Position numbers and translations under genes: made by a program
Notes under the pieces: generated by a model
The model's database searches: none
Told to the model about the DNA's origin: nothing
The model's input: the letters and a program-made list of their open reading frames with translations, nothing else
Shown here: positions 35,125 through 45,100 of the stretch, one piece after another
Layout: each line of letters starts with the position of its first letter
Position numbering within the stretch: position 1 is the first letter of the stretch
From: Streptomyces sp. Ru71
Lineage (GTDB): Bacteria; Actinomycetota; Actinomycetes; Streptomycetales; Streptomycetaceae
Length of the DNA: 64,000 nt
Direction: 5' to 3'
NCBI RefSeq assembly: GCF_002920535.1
Contig: NZ_PQSS01000013.1
Location: forward strand, 62,001 to 126,000

Positions 35125-38100
35125 TAACACACCACCACGTGAACGACGGTTCCGTCAGGCAATCCTGAACACTGGTGCCCCATGGATGATCCGGCCCCTC
35201 TGTTGTCGCTGCGATCAATTGGCCGGACGCTCGAGCCTGTACCACCCTCTTCAAACATCGCGGGCGGATACTCGTCGCGATCTTTTCCTGGCACTGTCTT
35301 GTGACCTCGCATCGATTCTTTGCGCCTCTGCTTTGCGCCGCTTCGATCGATTGTCAAGTGGTCAGGATATCCAGCCGCTTGTGCATCTTCGACGTGCTGC
35401 GCTGTTTCCGGGTAGTCGCTCCTACTGATCACAACGTCAGGGACGCCATCGCAGTTGTGAACCAGGACCGGTGTGGCTCCCGCGAGCACATAGTACGTGT
35501 GGATGCCGGTGATGGTGAGGTCGTGGGTGCGCTGGTGCTCGTCGAAGTGGCGGGTTGCGGTGAGGGTGACGCTGTCGCCGGACGGCGTCTGCAGCGTCAT
35601 GCCGGGCTTGAGGTCGCCGGCTTCGACCCACCGGTGTTCGGAGGGGATCCAGAATGGGTGGGTCGTGGTGGAGACCAGTGCGGCAGGCTTGCCAGCCTTG
35701 GTCGTGATGGTGAGGTCGACGAAGTGCTTGTCGTCCTTGGTGACGATGGTGCCGGCGACCTCGCGGACGGTGGTTTCGCCGGTTTTGGGGTCGGTGACTA
35801 TGACCTTGTCGCCGAGGGCGATGTCTTCGATGTTTTTGGTGGAGCCGTCTACGAGTAGGATTTTGGTGCCTGGCAGGAAGCTGTGCGGGACTGTGCACGA
35901 GCCTTTACCGGCTAGGTCCTTCACCTTGGCACGGGCTGCGGCTAGAGCGTCTTTCGCCTTGCCGAGGGCTTTGGAGTCTTCCCAGAGTTCCTTGACGCCC
36001 TTGATCAGTTTGTTGACGAGTCTGGTGATGCGTTTGACGAGTTTCCAGCCCTTGGCCCAGTCCCAGGGCTTGCCGTATTTACGCAGGAGTTTGCCGGCGA
36101 TTCCGCCGGCGAAGCTGCCGGCGATGTTGAGTGCGGTTTCGCCGCATGCTCCCAGGTCACCGCTGGAGAAACAGTCCAGGGCTGCATCGACGCCCAGTTC
36201 CTCCATGGCGATCTTGGCAAGGGTCTTGACCGTCTTCTGGAGACGCTGCTTGGTGTGATTGATGTTCTGCTGGGCGCCCTCGACCTCACGAGCGGCCTTG
36301 TCCTCGTCGTCCTTTGCCTTCTCCGCGGGCGTGGTGTTGACGGGGAGTCCGCCGGAGCACTGCCGGTAATATTTCGTGCACTCGTCGTACATCAGGCCCG
36401 ACGGATCAGACAGCGTAACGGGGCTGTTGCCCGCGTAGGCGTAGCCGTTGATCTGTTGTGGCTTGGTGTAGTCGATGATGGGGTCGACGGAGATGAATTT
36501 GCCGATGCCCGGGTCGTATTCACGCGCCCCGATGTGTGTCAGACCGGTTTGCAGGTCGAGGGTGCCGCCGACGAAGCCCTTCTCTCCGGGGAAGGTGCCG
36601 GTGGGCTTGCCGCGTTCGGCGCCGTAGGGGTCGAAGCGCCGCTGGGAGACCGCTCCGGTCGTGGCGTTGATGGCGAGGCTGCTGGTGCCTTGATGGTCGG
36701 ATCCGAGCCAGGACAGCGTGCCGTTGGTTTCGCGGACGGCGATGGTCTGGCCGGCGAAGGTGTAGTAGCGCGTGGCCTGGACTTCGGTGCCGCCCTTGGG
36801 GAGCTTGAGCTCCATGCCAGGCAGGTAGACGGTGGTCGCGGTGGCGTCGCGGCGTATGACGCGGTCGCCAGAGGCGTCGTACAGGTACGTCGTCTCCTTG
36901 CCGTCTGCTTCCGTGGTCTTGGCTAGCTTGCCCTCGGCGTCCCACTGGAGGGTTTGGGTGTTGCCGCCGATGGTGCGGGTGTCGGTGTTGCCGGCCTTGT
37001 CGTAGGTGTAGAGGGACTGGCGGTCGCCGGTCGGGGTGTTCTCCACGACCTTGGTGAGGGCGTGCGGGCCAGCGTTGTCGCCGTAGCTGTAGGTCCGCGT
37101 GATGTTCTTCGACGCGTCCAGGCCGGTGTCGTGAACGATGTCCTGGGTGCGGTTGCCGATCGCGTCGGCCGTGTAGGACTTCCAGTACGGTGCCGGTCCG
37201 CCCAGTGCCTTGGTGCCGGGGGCGTTGGTGCAGGCGCTGGGGGTCTTGCCGTTCATGGTGGCGCCGACCGTGCCGGAGCCGGTGGCTTCGGTCTGGGTGG
37301 CTGCCGGGGTCCAGGCCTCGGCCAGGCGCTGGCCGGAGTCGTAGGCGAAGCACTGCACGTCCGGCGTGGTGCCGCCGAGGTCGGAGATCGAGAGAATGTT
37401 GCCGGCCTGGTCGTAGGAGTACTGCGACTTCTTCGCCGGAGTGGTGATGCCCTCAATGTCGATAGTGGAGTTGGTGAGCCGGTCGGTGCCCTTCTCGTAC
37501 AGGAAGGACTGCTGGACCTTCTTGCCGCTGCCTGTGGACAGCATCAGGCTCTTGAGCTGGCTTTTCTCGGTGTAGAGGGTGTCGGTGACGTAGTCGGAGA
37601 CCGTGCTGGTCATGGAGACGGGACGCTGCAGACTGTCGTAGTCGTAGGCGAACGTCTCAACGGGCAGGCCGCCCGCGGCCGGCATGCCGGTCGTGTCGAC
37701 GGTGCCGTCCAGCTGGTAGGTGGTCGTGAAGGTGTAGGTGCCCTTCAGATTGCCCTCAGAGGCCGGCACCACATAGTCCGTGCGCAGCGGCCGGTACATG
37801 GCATCCCGGCCCTGTACGACGCTGGCGAAGTACTCGGTGGGGCTGGTGTAGCGGAGTTCGGCGTAGGCCTCGCCGAGGTATCCGGGCCGGTCGTAGCGGG
37901 TCTCGGTGAGCTTGGTGCCGGTGTTGGCCTCTCCTTCCCAGGTGAAGGTGGGGCGGCCGAGCTTGTCGTACTGGTAGGAGATCTTCTTGTTGTTGCCGTT
38001 GATCGTCCACTTGGGACGGTCGAGGGCGTCGTAGGCGGTCTGCGAGGTTCCGGCGTCCGGGTCGATGCTCTTGGTCTTGCGGCCGAGCAGGTCGTACTCG

Positions 38101-41100
38101 TTGCGCCAGACGTTGCCCTTGGCGTCGGTGACGGTCTCCAGCTGGCCGCGCCGGGTGTAGGTGTACTTGGTGGTGTCGTACTGGGCGGGGCCGGTGGGCT
38201 GGGGCGAGGCCGAACGGTAGTGCCTCAGCTCGCTGACCCGGCCCTGGGCGTCGGTGATCGTGGTGGTGGGCACGCTGCCGGTGGGCGGGTCGACGTGGGT
38301 CTGGTTGCCGTCGTAGATGGTGGTGGTGCGCCACTGCTCGTCGCCCCCGATGAGGGATATCTCGGCGGTGGTGCGGCCCAGGCCGTCGTAGGTGTATGCG
38401 GTCTGGGCGCCGACCTGGCCGTCGGTGACGGTCAGCAGCTGGTCGGAGGGGGCGCCGGCCGCGTTGTAGGTGGCGTTGGTCTTCTTCGGCTTGCCGGTGC
38501 CGTCGTAGAAGACATCGGCGACCATGCGGCTGCCGTTCGCACCTTCGGTCTGCAGCTGGCGCGCGCGCAGCAGGCTGTCGTAGTGCTGGTACTCCGCGCC
38601 GTAGGTGCCGTCGTTCTGCAGCTTTTCGGTCTTGACGACGGTGGTCAGGTCACGGCGGACGTTGTAGGAGTACTTGATGCTCGGCGTCGTAGGCGAGGAA
38701 CTCTTGCTGCGGTCGGCGAGCCAGACGGAGGTCAGCCGGCCGAGCGCGTCGTACGCCAGATCCGTGCGCTTGCCGTTGGGGTCGGTCTGGCCGGCTGAGA
38801 TGCCCCAGGCCGGGTTGTAGTCGGTCGTGGTGACGTGACCGAGAGCGTTGGTGCTTCTGGCCTGGGACAGCAGGCCGTTGACGTCGGTGTACTCGATCGT
38901 GGTCGGGTTCTGCTCCGCGTCCTTTTGCAGCGTGGGCCGGCCGTAGATGTCGTACTCCGTGGTGCCGGTCACCTGGTAGGTGCCGGTGGTGCCGTCGTGG
39001 GCGGTCAGCCGCTCCGTCTTGACCGCGTTGCCGTAGTCGTCATACGTGGTGCGCTCATCGGCCATGACCTGCGTTGCGCGGTCCGGCGTTGTGGAGCAGT
39101 CGACGGTGAGCGCCTCGCTGCGCGCGGGGAGGTCGTAGAGGTTGTGCGTGGGGTCGTCGGCGTACCACAGCGCGGTGCAGGTGTCGTCGCTCGGGGTGGA
39201 GACGTCTCCGAGGTCTTCGGTCTTGGTCAGCCGGCCGTTGGGCGCCGTCAGGTCGTAGGCGTACCTCGTCTTGGTGGCGATCCAGGTGTTGTCGGGCTTG
39301 ATGGTGTAGCCGCGGCTGACCGTCGACAGGACCCGTGTGGCGTAGGTGGTGACCGAGACGTCCTTGTTGGTGGCCGGGTCTTTCCAGGTCCGCGTCTGGG
39401 TGGCGGTGTTGCCCTTCCACGGCTCGCTGATTGTCTTGGCGACGACCTTGCCGCCGGTGGCGTTGTTGTAGGTCTGGGCCTCGATCTGGAAGCCGGTGAA
39501 CTCCTTGTGCCCGGTGTATGTCTTGCCGGTGGAGTCGGTCACGGTCTCGGTGCGGGTGGTGCCGTCGGGCAGCTCGTCGCCGTTGAGGCCCTGCAGGTAG
39601 GTGTAGTCGATGCGGGTGGCGTTGGTCTGTCCGTTGCCGCTGGTGACGGTGACCTTGCCGTAGCCCTGCCACTCGCTCCAGGTCAGGTATTTGGGGTCGG
39701 TGATGCCGTCGGGCTCGGCGTGCCGCCAGCCGGCCGCCCCCTGGTAGGCGTAGTGGGTGACCAGGTCGTCCCCGCCGCCGGTGCGGTCGGTCTGGACGAT
39801 GTCCTGGACGACGTACTTGTGGAACCAGTCCGTCTTCGGCGCGATGGAGCCCGGCGGGGACCAGATCACCGGATAGCACCGCTTGGTGGACTCACCCGGC
39901 TTCGGCAAAGACGTCGGGGTGCATTCCCGCGGCGCGTAGGTGATGTCCAGCTGCGCGCCGGTCTCGCTGACCACGGTGGCCAGGCGCAGCCGCCGGAAGG
40001 GGTCGGTGTTGTCGGTGTCGCTGTCGACCCGGTTCATCAGGTGGGTGCCGCCGAGTTCGACCGAGGGCATCGTGAGGCTGCCGCCTACCTTGCCTTCGTG
40101 GTCGATCTTGGACAGCCACAGGGTCTTGGTGTCGTCACCGTTGTCGGTGAAGAGGTGCGTCAGGGTCCAGGCGTCGACGTTGGCGTATTCGCCGGCGACG
40201 GAACTGGTGCTCATCTGTGTGGTGATGCGCACCAGCCGCTTGGTCGTCCAGAAGGTCTGCGTGGACTGGCTGGCCGTGCACTTGGTATTTGCGGCGCAGG
40301 CACGGTCGACAGGGGTGTCGGGCCAGTGCGTGGCGTTCGCCATCGTCATCTTCGACGGGGCGCAGTCGAAGGTGACGATTGGGGGGTCGTCCGTGGTGGT
40401 TTCCGGAATGCACCGCTCGGCGGTGGTGAACCAGACCCGCGCTGGGGCCTTGGTGGTGTAGACGGCATTGTCGCGCTGGCCGTAGTCGATGCGCTTGAGG
40501 TAGCCGCCGCGGTGGTAGGCGGTGCCGTTGACGTCCGTCTTGCCGTTGAGCGCGTAGTAGTTGGTTTCCGCGGCATAGAAGTACGACATGACGTTGCCGT
40601 GGAGGTCCTTGACGTAGTCGAGGTTCCACCGCCAGGCCTGCTTGCAGTACGCGCTGGTGAAGGTCGCGTTGTAGCAGGGCTCACCGGAGTCGTCACCGAA
40701 GACGGGCGCGGTCCAGGTGGAGGCGGTCACCTCCTTGCCCGTGGTCCAACCGGGCAGACGGTTCAGGCCGAAGTAGTACTCCGTGCCGTCCGTCGTGGTG
40801 ATCTTCCAGTGCTCGCCGTCGTTGTCACCGTTGCCGGTGACGTAGTCGGCGCTGGTCAGCTGCTCGATCTTCGCGCCGTTCTCCGAGGCGAAGTGCCACT
40901 TGCCGCTCGCGTTGTCCTTGACCAGGGTGCTGGCGCTGCCGTTGAGCATGACGGTGGCGTTGTCGAACGCCCAGCACTGCTCGCTGGAGTCGGCGTGACC
41001 GTCGTCCGAGCACGGCTTGTACGTGCGCTCGATATAACCCGGCTCGTAGCTGAAGCCCTCACCGATCCAGGAGCCCTGGTTGTTGGTGGCCGAGGTACGG

Positions 41101-42026
41101 CCGTCCGCCGACTGAGAGGAGTAGCCCAGTCCGATGGTTGGCACCAGCCCGCCCGGAGTGGGCACCGTGCGCAGGGGGTAGTCCCACGAGAAACCACCCG
41201 AGGAGTTGGCCACCGACCAGCTCGCCGACGGCGCGAGCGAGGTGGCCTTGTAGTCCCCCTTGGAGGAGGAGTCGCCGGCCGACAGCCCGTACACGGTGGG
41301 GCCGCTGCTCGATGACGTGGCACTCACGTCGGCAGTGACCGTACGGGCGCCTGGGTTGTTCACCGACTCCACGGCCTTCGGGACCGCGGTGCAGCCCGCG
41401 CTGCCGGGGGCCTTGGTGAGGGCGCAGGCCGGCAGCTCCAGCAGGCGCAGCCGGGAACCGTAGGCACCGCCCGCACCGTCCGCGAACTTCGAGTAGTCGA
41501 GCGAGATCCGCAGCGGAGCCGGGGCGGAGGCGGCGTCCTGACGCTGCACGGTCAGCAGTGCGGCGCTGCCCCAGCGCGTGGCCTTCGCCGAGCCGAGGGA
41601 GGCGATCTTCACCTTCCCAGGCGGCGCTGCCTTCGCGGCCTTCTTTCCGGAGGCGGGGGCAACCGTGACCGGGAGACCACCGATGTCCGCCTTCGCAACG
41701 GCCGACGAGAGGGCGCTCCTGGCGGAGCGCGGCGCGGCCGACGAAAGGGTCAGCTCAGCGCTGCCCGCACCCGGCCAGGCCGCGGGGGCGAGGGTCTTGA
41801 CTGCGGACTTGCGTGCATGGTCTTTGAGACGAAGCTTCGCTTTCGCCGCGTCCTTACCGGTCACGGGGTCGGGGTTGTCGGGCAATCCCGGCAGCCCGGC
41901 TGCCTTGGGCTGGACGGGCACCGCCTCGGCTGCGCTGGCCGACAGGGCCAGCGACAGAGCAAGGACGGTACCGGTGACCAAGCGCCTGGGCATACGGGCG
42001 GCGAGCAAATGGCCGCGTATGGGCAT
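35124..42026 (-). CDS. Secreted RHS polymorphic toxin with Hint domain and NucA/NucB-type DNase tip
   Basis: The ATG at 42026 is preferred over GTG 42038 because GGAG lies six bases before it. The 2300-residue product starts with a signal peptide (VLALSLALSASAAEA). A long region of YD/RHS repeats follows (TTYDDYGNAVKTERL, AYDALGRLTSVWLADRSK), closing with the RHS core near 1820 (GTLDLQTGLTHIGAREYDPG, IGKFISVDPI). Residues about 2045-2191 are a Hint domain (HSFLPGTKILLVDGSTKNIE ... ATPVLVHNC), which probably releases the tip. The last 108 residues are NucA/NucB-like (RRKESMRGHKTVPGKDRDEY, EEGGTGSSVRPIDRSDNRGA), a predicted DNase. Expected use is inter-strain competition. The immunity gene overlaps the stop. 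Confidence 0.9.
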   Translation of the reverse strand: MPIRGHLLAARMPRRLVTGTVLALSLALSASAAEAVPVQPKAAGLPGLPDNPDPVTGKDAAKAKLRLKDHARKSAVKTLAPAAWPGAGSAELTLSSAAPRSARSALSSAVAKADIGGLPVTVAPASGKKAAKAAPPGKVKIASLGSAKATRWGSAALLTVQRQDAASAPAPLRISLDYSKFADGAGGAYGSRLRLLELPACALTKAPGSAGCTAVPKAVESVNNPGARTVTADVSATSSSSGPTVYGLSAGDSSSKGDYKATSLAPSASWSVANSSGGFSWDYPLRTVPTPGGLVPTIGLGYSSQSADGRTSATNNQGSWIGEGFSYEPGYIERTYKPCSDDGHADSSEQCWAFDNATVMLNGSASTLVKDNASGKWHFASENGAKIEQLTSADYVTGNGDNDGEHWKITTTDGTEYYFGLNRLPGWTTGKEVTASTWTAPVFGDDSGEPCYNATFTSAYCKQAWRWNLDYVKDLHGNVMSYFYAAETNYYALNGKTDVNGTAYHRGGYLKRIDYGQRDNAVYTTKAPARVWFTTAERCIPETTTDDPPIVTFDCAPSKMTMANATHWPDTPVDRACAANTKCTASQSTQTFWTTKRLVRITTQMSTSSVAGEYANVDAWTLTHLFTDNGDDTKTLWLSKIDHEGKVGGSLTMPSVELGGTHLMNRVDSDTDNTDPFRRLRLATVVSETGAQLDITYAPRECTPTSLPKPGESTKRCYPVIWSPPGSIAPKTDWFHKYVVQDIVQTDRTGGGDDLVTHYAYQGAAGWRHAEPDGITDPKYLTWSEWQGYGKVTVTSGNGQTNATRIDYTYLQGLNGDELPDGTTRTETVTDSTGKTYTGHKEFTGFQIEAQTYNNATGGKVVAKTISEPWKGNTATQTRTWKDPATNKDVSVTTYATRVLSTVSRGYTIKPDNTWIATKTRYAYDLTAPNGRLTKTEDLGDVSTPSDDTCTALWYADDPTHNLYDLPARSEALTVDCSTTPDRATQVMADERTTYDDYGNAVKTERLTAHDGTTGTYQVTGTTEYDIYGRPTLQKDAEQNPTTIEYTDVNGLLSQARSTNALGHVTTTDYNPAWGISAGQTDPNGKRTDLAYDALGRLTSVWLADRSKSSSPTTPSIKYSYNVRRDLTTVVKTEKLQNDGTYGAEYQHYDSLLRARQLQTEGANGSRMVADVFYDGTGKPKKTNATYNAAGAPSDQLLTVTDGQVGAQTAYTYDGLGRTTAEISLIGGDEQWRTTTIYDGNQTHVDPPTGSVPTTTITDAQGRVSELRHYRSASPQPTGPAQYDTTKYTYTRRGQLETVTDAKGNVWRNEYDLLGRKTKSIDPDAGTSQTAYDALDRPKWTINGNNKKISYQYDKLGRPTFTWEGEANTGTKLTETRYDRPGYLGEAYAELRYTSPTEYFASVVQGRDAMYRPLRTDYVVPASEGNLKGTYTFTTTYQLDGTVDTTGMPAAGGLPVETFAYDYDSLQRPVSMTSTVSDYVTDTLYTEKSQLKSLMLSTGSGKKVQQSFLYEKGTDRLTNSTIDIEGITTPAKKSQYSYDQAGNILSISDLGGTTPDVQCFAYDSGQRLAEAWTPAATQTEATGSGTVGATMNGKTPSACTNAPGTKALGGPAPYWKSYTADAIGNRTQDIVHDTGLDASKNITRTYSYGDNAGPHALTKVVENTPTGDRQSLYTYDKAGNTDTRTIGGNTQTLQWDAEGKLAKTTEADGKETTYLYDASGDRVIRRDATATTVYLPGMELKLPKGGTEVQATRYYTFAGQTIAVRETNGTLSWLGSDHQGTSSLAINATTGAVSQRRFDPYGAERGKPTGTFPGEKGFVGGTLDLQTGLTHIGAREYDPGIGKFISVDPIIDYTKPQQINGYAYAGNSPVTLSDPSGLMYDECTKYYRQCSGGLPVNTTPAEKAKDDEDKAAREVEGAQQNINHTKQRLQKTVKTLAKIAMEELGVDAALDCFSSGDLGACGETALNIAGSFAGGIAGKLLRKYGKPWDWAKGWKLVKRITRLVNKLIKGVKELWEDSKALGKAKDALAAARAKVKDLAGKGSCTVPHSFLPGTKILLVDGSTKNIEDIALGDKVIVTDPKTGETTVREVAGTIVTKDDKHFVDLTITTKAGKPAALVSTTTHPFWIPSEHRWVEAGDLKPGMTLQTPSGDSVTLTATRHFDEHQRTHDLTITGIHTYYVLAGATPVLVHNCDGVPDVVISRSDYPETAQHVEDAQAAGYPDHLTIDRSGAKQRRKESMRGHKTVPGKDRDEYPPAMFEEGGTGSSVRPIDRSDNRGAGSSMGHQCSGLPDGTVVHVVVC

Positions 42027-42104
42027 GAAGGTCTCCACGAGGGAACGGATGGAAGAGTGCGACGAGTGCGTGCGCGCAGGTCGCGTGTGAAAAGAAGGGA
42101 GCTG

Positions 42105-42140
42105 GGTTGGGCAGCCGTCAGATGCGACAGCTGCCCAACC
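42105..42140 (-). terminator. Hairpin between the LamG gene and the RHS gene
   Basis: A perfect 11-bp stem GGTTGGGCAGC / GCTGCCCAACC, loop 14 nt, 11 bp past the LamG stop and 79 bp before the RHS start. On the minus strand it is followed by CTTCTTTTC. It can act as a terminator or attenuator that lowers RHS expression relative to the first gene. Confidence 0.6.
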
Positions 42141-42150
42141 TGCAGGAGTT

Positions 42151-45100
42151 CTAGATGCCGGGGTCGGCCTGGAGGCCCTTGAGGAGCCTCAGCCCGTTAC
42201 GGTCAAGGGCACCTGCGTAGAAGCGAACCTCGTCGACGGCGCCGGCGAAGTACTCGCCGCCTGCAGCCTTGGCGGAACGGCCCACCTGGACGGCGCCGAC
42301 CGAGTTCCACGGCGAAATGTTGAGGCGCGCATCATCGGGGGCGCTTGCGCCGTTGACGTAGAGGCGCACCTGACGTGTCACGGCGTCATACACCACGGCG
42401 AGATGGTCACCGAACCCGTCCCGCGTCGGCTCGGCCTGCGCCGTCGACGTGACGACCGTGGCCGGCGCACCAACCGTGTCCGATGCGGTCACCACGGCCT
42501 GCCAGCGCTGGGTGGGCGCGTCATACCTGACGACGAGACGGTCGGTGTTCTGGCCCGGGAGGGCCAGAACCGTCTGCGACTTGTCAGGGTCCAAGGAGGT
42601 GAGGCGAGCCCGCAGGGCTATCGTGTAACTGCCCGTCTCAGAGACAACAGGCGCGGAGGTGGCCGCCCAGTCGTTCACACCGTCCAGCTCCAGGTGTCCC
42701 TGCCCGGTCAGCGCCTGAAAGTCGTCCAACGCGTCGGTGGCGACGTGGACCTTGGCACCTTGCAGCGTCAGCGGCTGGCCGTCGGCCTGAACGTTCGTGA
42801 CGCTGGTGTCGGCCGCCGCATCGAACTGCCAGTACGCCTTACGGTCGGGAATGGTGCGCTGGAACTGCGCCACTTCCGCAGCGGAAACCGTCCGCGTAAA
42901 GGCGCGGACATCTGCGATGTCGCCCACGAACTGGCTTCCGTACAACGCCCCGGTCTCGGTCTGGCCGGTCTTGGCCCGGCCGATCTGGAAGTCACCGCCC
43001 ACCGTCATGGTCGAGGTGCGCGCGGCCGTGGTGGCCGCATTGTTGTTGACCTGCAGGGACAAGCGCGGTCCGGTGGCGGCCTTGCCATCGAACATGGCCG
43101 TCAGGTGAACCCACTGGTTCGCTGTGACACTGCCGGCGGCCTTCACCCGCCAGCGGGTGGTCGTTCCCGCGTCGGTGCCCGGCGCTTCGAAGAACCACCC
43201 CTTGTCGCTCGCGCTGTATCCGAGGACGAAACCAGCGTCGTTCAGACTGTCCTGGCTCAGGAGAGCCATGTCGTGGTCAAGGGTGGCAGGCTTTACCCAA
43301 GCACTGACGGAGAAACTCTGCGTCGGATCGATGACAGCGGCCCGCTTGAGCGGGTCGGTGTCCGTGTCCGCGGCCTGCACCGTGAGGTAACCGTCCGCCG
43401 TACCATCCAACCGTGCTGCGGAGTCGGTCCTGGAAGCCGGGCCCGGGACGCCGAAGGTGACGCCTGAACCCGCCATGGCGGGCGCGCGATCCATCTCTTC
43501 AACGGCCTTGACGGAACCCGGCAGGTCGCCGAGGTTCCATTGGCCGACGGGACCGTCGTCGACGACCTTGAACGAGTACTCGGCCCTGGCGCTTGTTCTG
43601 CCGGCAGCGTCGTAGGCCTCGGCGGACAGGGTGTGTCGGCCTTGCCAGGTCGGCGTCCAGGTCACGGACTTCGACGCTCCTCCCGAGGTAGGCACGGGAT
43701 CCTGGACTTCGTCGTCGATGGTCCACCGGTAGCCGACGACGTCGGTGTCAGCGGCGTCGAAGCTGAATGTGCCGGACTTGCCCACGCCGCTGCGCCACAC
43801 CTCGTCGTCCTTGTACGGCGCACCGGCCACCGTCGGCGCCTTCGGCGTGACGGCGTCGCGCTTGACGTAGCAGCGACCCACCCCATTCGCGGAGCTCCAT
43901 GGCCCCCACTGGTCCCCGTCGAAGGCGCGGGCCTGGTAAGAGATCGTCGTCTCGGCGGGGATACCGCTGTCCGTGCTCCAGTTCCCGCTCAGGGGAAGCA
44001 TGCCGTCCGCGCCGTAGACGAAGGACAGGTCAGCGACGTTATTGGTGAGCTCGTTGTTCAGGTAGAAGTAGTGCGTGTCGGGCCGCCACACGCCGACGGT
44101 GTCGATCTTGTCCTTGTCCCAGTCGCCCACGACAGGCTTGTCGCCCGCGCTGCCGTAGCGGATCTCGTTGCTGTTGCCGCCACCGCTGTTGGAGTTGCGC
44201 AGGTAGATCATGATGTTCGACGAGTCGTACATCCCGATCGTGTCGTAGCCGTCGCCGTTCCAGTCACCCGTGATGGGCGTCATGCCGGTGGCACCGTAGA
44301 CGAAGGACACGTCCGTGGTCGTATTGGTGTGCTCGTTGTTCAGGTAGAAGTAGTGGTTGCTCGGCCGCCAGACACCGACCGTGTCAGTGCCATCGCCGTT
44401 CCAGTCGCCGACCACAGGGATGTCACCGACGGTGCCGAACTGGACAGCCCAGCTGTCGGGGCCATCGTTCTTATTGCGCAAGTGGAAGATACGAGTTGCG
44501 GGGTCGAACATGCCGATCGTTTCGACACCGTCACCGTCCCAGTCACCGGTGAGCGGAACCGTTCCAGCTTCGGGGAAAGCCGGCTTGGAGTCTGGGAAGC
44601 CTGCCGTCGCCGTGTTGCGCAGGTGGAAGGTACGCGTCGAAGGCTCCCACATGCCCACCCCGGCGCCGAGCGCCGGCTGGACCACCTGGTGGGAGAAGAC
44701 CGTGCCAGGGTTCGGGGACTTGTACAGGGTGTCCGCGAAATAGCTGCGCTCAACACCGCCCTTGTCCTTGTAGAAGACCTGGAACTGCACCTTCACCTGG
44801 TCGGTGTAAGAGCTGGAGTTGTCCGCATCCCTCGCCTCGGTCCGCAGCTGCGGAAGCGAGTCGATGTAGGGAGCCTTGTTGGCGTCGACGACGCACTTGC
44901 CGCCCGGGTTCGACGACATCAGCGACGTCGCGACCTGCGCCGGTGGAGTGTTGTACGTGATGGACAGGTAGCTGTTGCCGCAGATCCTCTTCCAGCCGCC
45001 GTACGTCGACTCATCCTTCGCCCGTAGGCCCAGCGACATCGTCGACCAGCCGCCATACGCCGCGTCCTGGACATCGGTGAGGAGCTCGCCGTTGCTGAAG

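Noticed and set aside
36954..41315. Long plus-strand open frames (614 and 826 codons) opposite the RHS gene
   Set aside because: They are Gly/Val-rich mirror frames of a high-GC gene, without signals or domains. The minus strand has clear RHS repeats throughout.
43540..45027. 495-codon plus-strand frame opposite the LamG gene
   Set aside because: It lacks any protein family character and is antisense to FG-GAP repeats.
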